Shown here: one piece after another, positions 44,312 through 52,046 of the stretch
Layout of the letters: the number at the start of each line of letters is the position of its first letter
Position numbering within the stretch: position 1 is the stretch's first letter
From: Synechococcus sp. 8F6
GTDB lineage: Bacteria > Cyanobacteriota > Cyanobacteriia > PCC-6307 > Cyanobiaceae
Length of the DNA: 64,000 nucleotides
Direction: 5' to 3'
NCBI RefSeq assembly: GCF_002252665.1
Contig: NZ_NQKZ01000004.1
Coordinates: forward strand, 111,261-175,260
Notes under the pieces: generated by a model
Told to the model about the DNA's origin: nothing
The model's database searches: none
The model's input: only the letters and a program-made list of their open reading frames with translations
Position numbers and translations under genes: made by a program

Positions 44312-44384
44312 CTGAGCTAGGGCATCCAGCGCTTGGCCAACGGCCGCAGAAAACAGCGGTTCCGCAGTTATCTGCAGAACCTGC
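44312..44384 (+). repeat. 73-bp direct repeat R2, copy a
   Basis: It runs from ctgagctagggcatcc to gcagaacctgc, inside the PIN pseudogene. It differs from copy b (45898-45970) at four positions. Confidence 0.9.
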
Positions 44385-44598
44385 TCTCAAGCGGCCTGCC
44401 TGTGCTGCCTTACGACAGTGCTGCGGCGCTCTGGCATGGCGAACAGCGCGCTCGCCTTGAGGCACCGGGATTGCGGCCTGGCTTTGCTGATGGACAGATC
44501 GCCGCGATTGCTGCAACCCAGGGCGCGGTCACCTTCCGCCAACTCAACCACCGCAGCGGCACCCTCACAGGCGCCCCCTCTGATTTGCAGCTGTGCTG

Positions 44599-44622
44599 GA
44601 GTCTGTACAGCTGTACAGATTC
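44599..44622. repeat. Dispersed palindrome, copy 2
   Basis: The core CTGTACAGCTGTACAG is a perfect 16-bp palindrome within the GA(G/T)TC...GATTC frame of the family. It lies just before the repeated leader of the first DUF4351 gene. Confidence 0.75.
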
Positions 44623-44649
44623 ACAGAGGCGCCCAAATGGTGATGGCGG

Positions 44650-44794
44650 TTGACTCCCCCCTGAGCCGCCAGGCGTCCCAGCCCGAACAAACCACTCAGC
44701 CTCCTGCTGCCAGCAACACCCGGCGCCACCAGGTCCCGCACGGGCTGCAGCCCTAACCCGCGGCTACCTTTTCGCCAGCAAGCGCCCGCAGCCA
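44650..44794 (+). repeat. Repeated leader of DUF4351 genes, copy A
   Basis: About 145 bp containing gagccgccagg, cccgaac, cgggctgcagccc, cgcggcta and ttttcgccag in the same order as copy C (50487-50643) and partly copy B (49559-49682). It ends at the GTG start of the gene and probably holds its promoter or ribosome-binding region. Confidence 0.7.
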
Positions 44795-45679
44795 GTGAAT
44801 ACCGACCGCTGGTACTACCGGGTTTTCCAGAGCGCCCCCGACCTGATCCGCGCCCTCCTGCCCGGCTCAGCCGCCGCCGACAACCCGCTGGGCCTCGACC
44901 CCGGCGCCCCCGGCGATCGGCTCTATCGCTTTGAGGCGCTCGAGATCAAAGAGCTCAGCCACCGCCTCGATGGTGTTTTGTGGCCGCGCCAAAGCACTGG
45001 CTGCGCCGAAACCGGCAGCCCCGAGTTTCCCGTGGTGCTGCTGGAGGTGCAGATGCATCCGGATCTAGGCTTCCACCACCGCCTGGCGGCGCAGACCTAT
45101 CGCTTCCTGCAGCAGCAGCCCCAGGTGGAGCACTGGGCCGTGCTGGTGATCACGCCCCACAACCGCCTCAAGCTCGGCCCCACCAAGGCGCTGCAGGTGT
45201 TTTTGGAACAACAGGTGGTGTGGCTCAGCCTTGAGGAGCTGAGCCAGCAGCCCAATCTCGACCCCTTGCTCAACCTGCTCACCCTGCCGGTGCGGCCCGA
45301 GAGCGAACTGGCAGCTTGCAGTCAGCAGATCCTGGCCAGTCGCCCTGATTTAAAAACAGTTGTACTGCCTATGCTGGTACAAAGATTTCCTGAACTCACC
45401 GAGGATCAAATCATGGTGATAGCCGGCATCCCCCGAGAAGAGATCCGCCATACCAGGGCGGTACAGGATTGGCTGGCAGAAGGCCGCCAGGAAGGCGAAG
45501 CCCGCGGCGAAGCCAAGGTGACCCTCCGCCTCCTCAACCGCCGCTGCGGCCCACTTACTGGCGCCACCACCACCCAGATCCAGGCCCTACCGCTGGAGCA
45601 GCTGGAAGTCCTTGCCGATGCCCTCCTCGACTTCCAGGGCCCGGCCGACCTGGCCGCCTGGCTGGCCGCCAACGCCTGA
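44795..45679 (+). CDS. DUF2887/DUF4351 Rpn-like nuclease, paralogue 1
   Basis: This is a 294-residue protein. The N-terminal part starts NTDRWYYRVFQSAPDLIRALLPG and carries a PD-(D/E)xK-like core: Asp in HRLDGVLWP and the E-x-Q of VVLLEVQMHPD. The C-terminal 50 residues are a DUF4351 domain (VTLRLLNRRCGPLTGATTTQIQALPLEQLEVLADALLDF). Such proteins are annotated as Rpn-family recombination-promoting nucleases or putative transposases; no inverted repeats or target duplications are visible here. The start is GTG (44795), in line with CTG and TTG in the other two copies. A helical hinge with EGRQEGEARGEAK precedes DUF4351. Confidence 0.85.
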   Translation: MNTDRWYYRVFQSAPDLIRALLPGSAAADNPLGLDPGAPGDRLYRFEALEIKELSHRLDGVLWPRQSTGCAETGSPEFPVVLLEVQMHPDLGFHHRLAAQTYRFLQQQPQVEHWAVLVITPHNRLKLGPTKALQVFLEQQVVWLSLEELSQQPNLDPLLNLLTLPVRPESELAACSQQILASRPDLKTVVLPMLVQRFPELTEDQIMVIAGIPREEIRHTRAVQDWLAEGRQEGEARGEAKVTLRLLNRRCGPLTGATTTQIQALPLEQLEVLADALLDFQGPADLAAWLAANA

Positions 45680-45705
45680 AACGGGGTCTTGATTCGGCTG
45701 TTCGG

Positions 45706-45730
45706 GATTCTGTACAGCTTGTACGGAATC
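45706..45730. repeat. Dispersed palindrome, copy 3
   Basis: This is the exact reverse complement of copy 1 (41367-41391). It sits 27 bp after the stop of DUF4351 paralogue 1. Confidence 0.8.
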
Positions 45731-45749
45731 GTTCACGTCACTACTTCAG

Positions 45750-45831
45750 TGCTGCTCAAACTGCTGGACGCATGAGAGTCACAGCCGATCTGCCAGATCT
45801 AGATCTGTGACTGGCACTGGCCAGCCCCTCA
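45750..45831 (+). repeat. 82-bp direct repeat R1, copy b
   Basis: Same as 44112-44193 with three mismatches. It lies 20 bp after the palindrome. Confidence 0.9.
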
Positions 45832-45985
45832 ATGGTGATGGCAGAACTTGAGCAGAGTGGTCACAGCCTGCAGACAGCCAGCCTGGTGATTCATGACCTG
45901 AGCTAGGGCATCCAGCGCTTGGCCAACGGCTGCAGAAAACAGCGCTTCCGTAGTTATCAGCAGAACCTGCGGCCCCAGGATCACG
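45832..45985 (+). pseudogene. PIN-domain fragment (with R2 copy b at 45898-45970)
   Basis: The translation LEQSGHSLQTASLVIHDLS, a stop, then GIQRLANGCRKQRFRSY matches the middle of a VapC. The same TAG as in the 44.3-kb pseudogene is present, so both derive from one already broken ancestor. The fragment ends shortly before fcl and supplies the middle part that the other copy lacks. Confidence 0.7.
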
Positions 45986-46011
45986 CTCCCACTGAAATGG
46001 TTCTTTTCGCC

Positions 46012-46983
46012 ATGCCCTCCCTGATCACCCCTGCCGACCGCATCTTCGTGGCCGGCCACCGCGGTATGGCGGGCAGCGCTATCTGCCGGGCGCTGCAGCG
46101 GGCGGGCTTCCCCAACCTGCTCACGGCCAGCCACGCCGAGCTGGATCTGGAAGACGGCCACGCTGTGCAGCGCTGGTTTGCCGAGCACCAGCCCTCGGTG
46201 GTGGTGCTTGCGGCCGCCAAGGTGGGCGGCATCCAGGCCAACAGCAGCTTCCCGGCAGACTTTCTGCTGGAGAACCTCAAGATCCAGACCCATGTGATCG
46301 AAACGGCCTGGCGCAGCGGTGTTAGGCGGCTGCTGTTTCTGGGCAGCAGCTGCATCTACCCGAAGTTCGCCGAGCAGCCGATCCGCGAGGAGGCGCTGCT
46401 CACCGGTGCGCTGGAGCCCACGAATGAGTGGTATGCCATCGCCAAGATCACCGGCATCAAGCTGTGCGCTGCGCTGCGCTGCCAGCACGGCTTTGATGCG
46501 ATCAGCCTGATGCCCACCAATCTGTACGGCCCTGGCGACAATTACCACCCCACCAACAGCCACGTGCTGCCGGCCTTGATCCGCCGCTTCCATGAGGCCG
46601 CGGAGACCAACGCCCCGAGCGTGACCTGCTGGGGCACCGGTTCACCGCTGCGCGAGTTTCTGCATGTGGATGACCTCGGCGAGGCCTGCGTGTTTGCTCT
46701 GGAGCAGTGGCAGCCGGGGCCTGAGGACCAGCAGTTCCTGAACGTGGGCACCGGCGTGGACCTGAGCATCCGCGAGCTGGCGGAGACGGTGGCCACCGCC
46801 ACGGGCTACCAAGGCGCAATCGAATGGAACAGCAGCAAGCCCGATGGCACCCCGAAGAAGCAGCTGGATGTGAGCCGGCTGGCGGCATTGGGCTGGCGGG
46901 CCCGGATCCCACTGGCGGAAGGCCTGGCGAGCACGGTGGCGCTGTTTCGCGAGGAGCTGGCGCAGCAGCTGGTGCGGCTCTGA
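46012..46983 (+). CDS. fcl: GDP-L-fucose synthase
   Basis: This is a 323-residue SDR epimerase/reductase. The NADP motif is RIFVAGHRGMAGSAICRAL, followed by VVLAAAKVGGI. The SSCIYPKFAEQPIREEALL segment and the active-site NEWYAIAKITGIKLC (Tyr/Lys) are typical, as is PTNLYGPGDNYH. It converts GDP-4-keto-6-deoxymannose, made by Gmd, to GDP-L-fucose. ATG 46012 (MPSLITPADRIF) fits the family start; ATG 45997 is possible. The sequence just upstream is TA debris, so the gene must have gained a new promoter or depend on read-through from DUF4351. Confidence 0.95.
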   Translation: MPSLITPADRIFVAGHRGMAGSAICRALQRAGFPNLLTASHAELDLEDGHAVQRWFAEHQPSVVVLAAAKVGGIQANSSFPADFLLENLKIQTHVIETAWRSGVRRLLFLGSSCIYPKFAEQPIREEALLTGALEPTNEWYAIAKITGIKLCAALRCQHGFDAISLMPTNLYGPGDNYHPTNSHVLPALIRRFHEAAETNAPSVTCWGTGSPLREFLHVDDLGEACVFALEQWQPGPEDQQFLNVGTGVDLSIRELAETVATATGYQGAIEWNSSKPDGTPKKQLDVSRLAALGWRARIPLAEGLASTVALFREELAQQLVRL

Positions 46984-46995
46984 CAACAGGCGATG

Positions 46996-47028
46996 CATGT
47001 GCTGCAGTCGCTAAAGTTGCAGCACATG
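46996..47028. promoter_or_regulatory. Inverted repeat, probable VapBC operator
   Basis: Perfect 11-bp arms (catgtgctgca at 46996-47006, tgcagcacatg at 47018-47028) are separated by 11 bp and end 11 bp before the antitoxin GTG. The position fits autorepression by the toxin-antitoxin complex; no T-run follows, so it is not an obvious terminator for fcl. Confidence 0.65.
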
Positions 47029-47039
47029 GAGTCCCAGTC

Positions 47040-47267
47040 GTGAAGGAGCTCAACATCCGAGAGATGCGAGCCAGCCTCGGTCAGCTGGCTGAGCTGGTTG
47101 CTGCAGAGGGTGAGTTGCTGATCAGCCGGCGAGGAGAGCCAATCGCACGGGTGCTGCCGATGGTTCCGCAACGCCGGCGTCCCGACCATGCCGAGCTGCG
47201 CGAGCGGATGCCGCTGCTTCGATCCAGCGCCGCTGATCTGATCCGCGCTGAGCGCGATGAGCGTTGA
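47040..47267 (+). CDS. Phd/YefM-like antitoxin (VapB role)
   Basis: This is a 75-residue protein, starting KELNIREMRASLGQLAELVAAEGELLISRRGEPIARVLP, the Phd fold. The tail RRRPDHAELRERMPLLRSSAADLIRAERDER is the flexible toxin-binding part. GTG 47040 is the start that keeps the first strand. It overlaps the PIN gene by 11 bp, and a perfect inverted repeat lies just upstream. Confidence 0.85.
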   Translation: MKELNIREMRASLGQLAELVAAEGELLISRRGEPIARVLPMVPQRRRPDHAELRERMPLLRSSAADLIRAERDER

Positions 47268-47697
47268 GCAACGCGCCTATCTCGACACCAGCGCGCTGGC
47301 GAAGTGGTACCTCAACGAAGTTGGGTCTGAGTCGTTTGTTGAGTTTCTGCAGGGACTCGGGTCGGCCGTGATCAGCACCCTCACGGTGACGGAGATGCGC
47401 TCGTTGCTGAGCCGCCGGCGCCGCATGGGCGATCTTTCGGTTGAGCTGGAGTCGTTGCTGTTTGCAGCACTCCTCAGCGACATCGATCGTGGCTGGCTGC
47501 TGCAGGCCTCGGTGAGTGATGCGCGTTTTGCCGAAGCAACGAACTTGATCGCGCGTTATCCAGATCATCCGCTGCGCACTCTTGATGCGCTTCATCTCAC
47601 AGTGGCTGCCGATCAGGGTGTGTCTGTTCTGGCCACGGCCGATAAGGTGATGGCTGACGCTGCCGCGAGCATGGGCTTTCAAGTGGCGCGCTTTTAA
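47257..47697 (+). CDS. vapC: VapC-type PIN toxin
   Basis: This is a 146-residue PIN RNase: AYLDTSALAKWYLNEVGSE (first Asp), ISTLTVTEMRSLLSRRRR (Glu), LRTLDALHLTVAADQGVSVLATADKVMADAA (later Asp residues). All key acidic positions are present, so the toxin appears intact. It is paired with the overlapping Phd-type antitoxin. Confidence 0.9.
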   Translation: MSVEQRAYLDTSALAKWYLNEVGSESFVEFLQGLGSAVISTLTVTEMRSLLSRRRRMGDLSVELESLLFAALLSDIDRGWLLQASVSDARFAEATNLIARYPDHPLRTLDALHLTVAADQGVSVLATADKVMADAAASMGFQVARF

Positions 47698-47755
47698 TCC
47701 CCCATAAACGAACCCCGAAGAAACTCACCTTGCCGCCAGCCAGCGCTCGCATCCT

Positions 47756-48637
47756 CTGAACACTGATCGCTGGTACTACCGCGTCTTTCAGAGCGCCCCG
47801 GACCTGATCCGTGCACTCCTGCCCGGTGCGGAGCCCACCTCAGAAGCTCTGAGCCTCGACCCATCAGCACCCGGTGACCGCCTTTATCGCTATGAAGCCC
47901 CTGAAATCAAAGAGCTGAGCCATCGCCTCGATGGCGTGCTTTGGCCCAGGGAGAGCACCGGCTGCGGGGAAACCGGCAGCCCCGCGTTTCCGGTGGTGCT
48001 CCTGGAGGTGCAGATGCACCCAGATCCTGGCTTCCACCACCGCCTGGCGGCACAGACCTACCGCTTTCTGCAGCAACACCCCCAGGTGGAGCACTGGGCG
48101 GTGGTGGTGATCACGCCCCACAGCCGGCTCAGCCTGGGCCCCACCCAGGCGCTGCAGCTGTTCCTGCGCCAGGTGGCGTGGATCAACCTCGAAGAGCTGA
48201 GCCGCAGGATTCCGCTGGATCCCCTGCTCAACTTGCTCACCCTGCCGATCCGGCCCGAAAGTGAACTGGCGGCCAGCAGTCAGCAGATTCTGGCCAGCCG
48301 CCCTGATCTCGAGCAGGTCGTGCTGCCTATGCTGATGCAGCGGTATCCAGAGCTCAGCAGGGAGGAAATCATGGTGATTGCTGGTATCCCCCACGAAGAA
48401 TTGCGCCACACCCGCGCTGCTCAGGAGTGGCTGGCAGAGGGCCGCCAGGAGGGCCGCCAAGATGAGGCCGCAGCGATGACCCTCCGCCTCCTCAACCGCC
48501 GCTGCGGCTCCCTGAGCGAAGCCACCACCGGTCAGATCCAGGCCCTGCCGCTGGAGCAGCTAGAAGCCCTTGCTGATGCCCTGCTCGACTTCCAGGGCCC
48601 GGCAAACCTGGCCACCTGGCTGGCCGCCAACAGCTGA
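47756..48637 (+). CDS. DUF2887/DUF4351 Rpn-like nuclease, paralogue 2 (CTG start)
   Basis: This is a 293-residue protein, full length when started at CTG 47756 (then NTDRWYYRVFQSAPDLIRALLPG), which aligns exactly with the GTG start of paralogue 1. The frame is open up to a TAA at 47705 and contains no ATG, GTG or TTG before that CTG. A standard caller would begin at GTG 47936 and lose the first 60 residues, including the DGVL part of the nuclease core. E-x-Q is in VVLLEVQMHPD; the DUF4351 tail is complete. The short leader (ttgccgccagccagcgctcgc) is shared with paralogue 3. Confidence 0.8.
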   Translation: MNTDRWYYRVFQSAPDLIRALLPGAEPTSEALSLDPSAPGDRLYRYEAPEIKELSHRLDGVLWPRESTGCGETGSPAFPVVLLEVQMHPDPGFHHRLAAQTYRFLQQHPQVEHWAVVVITPHSRLSLGPTQALQLFLRQVAWINLEELSRRIPLDPLLNLLTLPIRPESELAASSQQILASRPDLEQVVLPMLMQRYPELSREEIMVIAGIPHEELRHTRAAQEWLAEGRQEGRQDEAAAMTLRLLNRRCGSLSEATTGQIQALPLEQLEALADALLDFQGPANLATWLAANS

Positions 48638-48727
48638 ATCGGCCGATCGCGGGGCCTGACGCTGATCGCAAGGGCCCGAAGCTTCAGCTCCAATCTGCAG
48701 CCCCAATCGCCGATCACCACCCTCCAG

Positions 48728-48751
48728 GATTCCGTACAGCCTGTACAGAAC
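48728..48751. repeat. Dispersed palindrome, copy 4
   Basis: A GATTCCGTACAGCCTGTACAGAAC form of the family, 90 bp after DUF4351 paralogue 2; a partial echo (tgttcagaac) follows. It is less symmetric than the other copies. Confidence 0.65.
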
Positions 48752-48852
48752 CCGCAACCCTGTTCAGAACCCGCGACAGCGCTGGTTGCACCGCTGCCGA
48801 CGTTGCGCGGCGCGCTTTCCAGCTAGCGTAGGGGAGGTGTAGGCCATCAACG

Positions 48853-49470
48853 ATGACGCTCACCCCCAGCGCGACTCCGGATGTGCTGCCGCTGAAGTTT
48901 CCTTCAGGGCTGCGTCTCACGCCTGAGCAATTCGAGCTTGTCTGCGCTGAGAACCGTGAGGCGGTGCTTGAGTTGGCCGCGGATGGTCGTGTCATTGCGA
49001 TGACGCCCACGGGCAGTGAAACCAGCGGACGCAACAGTGAGTTGCTGTTTCAGCTCCAGCAGTACGCCAAAGCAAGCGGCGACTGGAAAGTGTTTGAGAG
49101 CTCAGGCGGATTTCGGCTGCCCGACGGTTCGGTGGTGAGCCCCGATGCCTCGTTGGTTCGCCTGGATCGCTGGCGGGCCCTCAGCGCCGATGAGCGTCGA
49201 CGCTTCGCCCCCCTCTGCCCAGACCTGGTGGTGGAACTGGCCAGCCCCAGCGATCAGGGGCCACGAGGTGTGCACGCGTTGCGCCAGAAGATGGCGGCCT
49301 ATCAGCGCAACGGTGCCCGCCTCGGCTGGCTGTTTCTGCCTGAGGAGCGCTCGGTTGAGGTGTGGCATCCGGCTCGTGATCCGCAGCGCCTTGAACATCC
49401 AGCGGTTCTCACCGCTTCCCCCGAATTCCCCGGCTTGACGCTGCAACTGGCTGAGATCTGGGCGGCCTGA
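48853..49470 (+). CDS. Uma2-family (DUF820) endonuclease-like protein
   Basis: This is a 205-residue PD-(D/E)xK-fold protein abundant in cyanobacteria. LRLTPEQFELVCAENREAVLELAADGRVIAM is the family opening. The nuclease core is SPDASLVRLDRW, DLVVELASPSD and the KMAAYQRNGARLGWLF helix/strand. Function in vivo is unknown; a nuclease role is inferred from fold. It stands alone with about 215 bp upstream. Confidence 0.88.
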   Translation: MTLTPSATPDVLPLKFPSGLRLTPEQFELVCAENREAVLELAADGRVIAMTPTGSETSGRNSELLFQLQQYAKASGDWKVFESSGGFRLPDGSVVSPDASLVRLDRWRALSADERRRFAPLCPDLVVELASPSDQGPRGVHALRQKMAAYQRNGARLGWLFLPEERSVEVWHPARDPQRLEHPAVLTASPEFPGLTLQLAEIWAA

Positions 49471-49491
49471 AGGGATCGATCAGATCTGATA

Positions 49492-49554
49492 GACGATTAT
49501 CGGCTGATCCGCGACATCCAGGATGCTGAACTCGTTGCTCTGATGCCGTCATAG
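49492..49554 (+). pseudogene. RelE/ParE toxin C-terminal fragment
   Basis: The translation DDYRLIRDIQDAELVALMPS then stop resembles the last strands of RelE-type toxins (DYRVIYxIxDxxLVVLV). Nothing before it in frame resembles the rest of the toxin. Confidence 0.5.
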
Positions 49555-49558
49555 GGCT

Positions 49559-49682
49559 TCTTGGAGGTGCTTCCCCCCGAGCCGCCAGGAGCCCCAGCCC
49601 GAACGAAACGCTCGGCCTGCTGCCGCCAACGAGGCTCCACCCGCGCCAGCCCCTGCACGGCCTGCAGCCCTAACCTGAAACC
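49559..49682 (+). repeat. Repeated leader, copy B (orphan)
   Basis: ttggaggtgcttcccc, gagccgccagga, cccgaacgaa, gccaacgaggctccac and cctgcagccctaacc align with copy C at 50487-50643. Here the leader is followed by hicB instead of a DUF4351 gene, so it is an orphan or a promoter that has been taken over. Confidence 0.7.
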
Positions 49683-49698
49683 ATCGCCAGCACGGGTC

Positions 49699-49902
49699 AT
49701 GACGCGTCAATTCAATGTGGTGGTGGAGCGCGACGCCGAAGGTTTTTTCGTGGCCACGCTGCCGAGCCTGCCGGGCTGCCACACCCAGGCACGATCCCTC
49801 GACGAGCTGATGGAGCGTGTGCGTGAGGTGATCGAGTTAACCCTGGAGGCAACAGGGAAGACAGCCTGCAACCAAATTCTTGGAAGGATGCCGACTGGCT
49901 GA
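49699..49902 (+). CDS. HicB-like antitoxin
   Basis: This is a 67-residue HicB N-domain: FNVVVERDAEGFFVATLPSLPGCHTQARSLDELMERVREVIELTLE. It lacks the C-terminal DNA-binding domain of longer HicB proteins. The usual hicA partner is absent; a DUF4258 protein follows six bases later. ATG 49699 is the start. Confidence 0.85.
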   Translation: MTRQFNVVVERDAEGFFVATLPSLPGCHTQARSLDELMERVREVIELTLEATGKTACNQILGRMPTG

Positions 49903-49908
49903 TCTCCC

Positions 49909-50172
49909 ATGCAGTTCAGCCAACACGCCCTCGATAAATGCGCGCTCTATGGCGTCAACCCCGAGCTTGTGCAAGACGCCCTTGCAAGCGGTGAGACCTT
50001 TCTCGATCTCAACCGGGGCGGCAGCCGGGCACGGGTGTTCGAATTTCTGGATCGTCCCTGGGTGGCCGTGCTCACTCCGGATGACGCCAGGGTGATTACG
50101 GTGTATCCAACCGATCAACGCACCGTGGAGGCCCGCCGGGCCGGAGGCCGATGGCTGTTTCTGAACCGTTGA
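49909..50172 (+). CDS. DUF4258 protein, probable toxin partner of HicB
   Basis: This is an 87-residue protein with the DUF4258 pattern FSQHALDKCALYGVNPELVQDALASGE, then strands RARVFEFLDRPWVAVLTPDDARVITVYPTD. DUF4258 has a BrnT/RelE-like outline, and proteins of this type are often found beside small antitoxins. Position makes it the probable toxin for the HicB-like protein; this is inference. It overlaps the next small gene by 22 bp. Confidence 0.75.
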   Translation: MQFSQHALDKCALYGVNPELVQDALASGETFLDLNRGGSRARVFEFLDRPWVAVLTPDDARVITVYPTDQRTVEARRAGGRWLFLNR

Positions 50173-50408
50173 CCCTGCCGGATCAGCTGCGGAGCATGCG
50201 CCAGTCGGTGGATGCAGACACCGGCGCGATCCTGTTTCGCCATCCAACCCTCCAGGGCATCCCCGATCTGGTGGTGGAGGGAGACGGTTACACCATGGAA
50301 TTCATCGGTCCTACCTTGCTCTGCCTCGACATCATCGATCCAGGAGCCCTGGGCCGCCTGCTGGCAGAACCGATCAAGCAGCAACTTCCTGTGGGCCTTG
50401 GCCACTGA
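50151..50408 (+). CDS. Small protein of unknown function, third gene of the HicB/DUF4258 set
   Basis: This is an 85-residue protein (PDQLRSMRQSVDADTGAILFRHPTLQGIPDLVVEGDGYTMEFIGPTLLCLDIIDP). No family is recognised. It starts inside the DUF4258 gene at ATG 50151, so translation is coupled. It could be a real third component or an immunity-like accessory; no motif decides. Confidence 0.5.
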   Translation: MAVSEPLTLPDQLRSMRQSVDADTGAILFRHPTLQGIPDLVVEGDGYTMEFIGPTLLCLDIIDPGALGRLLAEPIKQQLPVGLGH

Positions 50409-50416
50409 CCATCCCG

Positions 50417-50458
50417 GGCCCAGCCGACCTGGCCACCTGGCTAGCCGCCAACGCCTGA
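50417..50458 (+). pseudogene. DUF4351-gene C-terminal scrap
   Basis: GPADLATWLAANA then stop is the exact style of the last residues of the DUF4351 genes (GPADLAAWLAANA at 45.6 kb, GPANLATWLAANS at 48.6 kb). Only the last 14 codons remain. Confidence 0.8.
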
Positions 50459-50486
50459 GGCCCCAGCTCCTCAATCCGTAAGCCTC

Positions 50487-50643
50487 TTGGAGGGGCTTCC
50501 CCTTGAGCCGCCAGGATCCCTCGCCCGAACGAACTGCTCAGTCGCCACCCGCCAACGAGGCTCCACACGCAACAAGCCCCCTCACGGGCTGCAGCCCCAC
50601 CCCCAAGCCGCGGCTAACTTTTCGCCAGCCAGCGCTCGCAACC
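50487..50643 (+). repeat. Repeated leader, copy C
   Basis: Same ordered blocks as copies A and B (gagccgccagga, cccgaacgaac, gccaacgaggctccac, cgggctgcagcccc, cgcggcta, ttttcgccagccagcgctcgc). It ends at the TTG of the third DUF4351 copy. Confidence 0.75.
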
Positions 50644-51442
50644 TTGAATACCGACCGCTGGTATTACCGCGTCTTCCAGAGCGCCCCCGACCTGATCCGC
50701 GCGCTGCTGCCGGGCTCGGCCGGCGCCGCCAACACGCTGAGCCTCGATCCCTCAGCTCCCGGCGACAGCCTCTACCGATTTAAGGCCCTTGAGCTCAAGG
50801 AGCTGAGCCACCGCCTCGACGGCGTGCTTTGGCCCAGTAGTGCTGCTGGAGGTGCAAATGCACCCCGATCCAGGCTTTAACCACCGCCTGGCGGCGCAGA
50901 CCTACCGCTTTCTGCAGCACCCCCCCCGGGTGGAGCACTGGGCCGTGCTGGTGATCACGCCGCACAACCGTCTCAAGCTCGGCCCCACCCAGGCCCTTCA
51001 GGTTTTCCTGAACCTGCTCACGCTGCCAATCCGCCCAGAAAGCGAGCTTCCGAGCAGCAGCAGGGAGATCCTTGCCAGCCGGCCTGATCTTGACAAGGTT
51101 GTGCTGGCTATGCTGATGCAACGGCTTCCCCAACTCAGTAACGAGGAGATCATGGTGATCGCGGGCATTCCCATGGAAGAGCTGCGCCACACCAGGGCGG
51201 CGCAGGACTGGCTGGCCGAGGGCCGCCAGGAGGGCCTGCAGGAGGGCCTGCAGGAGGGAAAGGCCAGTGAAGCCGCCAAAATGACCCTCCGCCTCCTCAA
51301 GCGCCGCTGCGGCCCCCTCTCAGAAACCACCACCGCCCAGATCCAGGCCCTGCCCCTGGAGCAACTCGAGGCCCTGGCTGACGCCCTGCTCGACTTCCAG
51401 GGCCCGACCGACCTATCCGCCTGGCTGGCCGCCAACGGCTGA
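50644..51442 (+). pseudogene. DUF2887/DUF4351 Rpn-like nuclease, paralogue 3 (broken)
   Basis: It starts at TTG 50644 (NTDRWYYRVFQSAPDLIRALLPG). After HRLDGVLWP (about 50835) roughly 15 codons found in the other copies are missing and the frame changes; it resumes as VLLEVQMHPDPGFNHRLA. A second, in-frame deletion after LGPTQALQVF removes about 20 residues. The remaining C-terminus, with tandem EGLQEGLQEG and a complete DUF4351, runs to 51442. The N-terminal half of the nuclease core is therefore not joined to the rest. Confidence 0.85.
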
Positions 51443-51593
51443 AGCAGAACCTCCAAGGCTGTTTTTGAGCGCTCTAGCGACGCCAATGCCACCACCATCC
51501 ATCGGCCGTGGCCGCCGCTGGAGACAAGGGCTGATGGCCCTACCAGAGAAGCCTGAAGGGGAACGCCTGAAGCGCTGGGCGGCCAGCAAACGA

Positions 51594-52003
<410 letters not shown>

Positions 52004-52046
52004 GCTCTGCCCCTCGGCAGTTCCTTTCACTATTGTTATTTTCCCC

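Larger units (their letters stand above)
44223..44653 (+). pseudogene. PIN-domain (VapC) pseudogene
   Basis: The start (GTG 44223) reads VTFLLDTNVLSEPMRERPDAVVLAEL, a clear VapC N-terminus, then hits a stop at 44301. In another frame the toxin continues as VIDELS, a TAG at 44318 where homologous PIN proteins have a sense codon, and GIQRLANGRRKQRFRSYLQNLL. Further on, LRPGFADGQIAAIAATQGA carries the late PIN motif. An internal deletion and two stops make it non-functional. Confidence 0.8.

Noticed and set aside
47936..48637. GTG 47936 as start of DUF4351 paralogue 2
   Set aside because: It would remove 60 residues that align with the other two copies; CTG 47756 keeps the whole conserved N-terminus.
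41367..48751. GTACA palindromes as NtcA sites
   Set aside because: NtcA sites are GTA-N8-TAC; here the spacing is N7 or less, and there is no adjacent -10 box at the right place.
44795..51442. DUF4351 genes as active transposons
   Set aside because: They are often labelled putative transposase, but no terminal inverted repeats or target-site duplications bound the copies; the repeats seen are leaders and duplicated neighbours.
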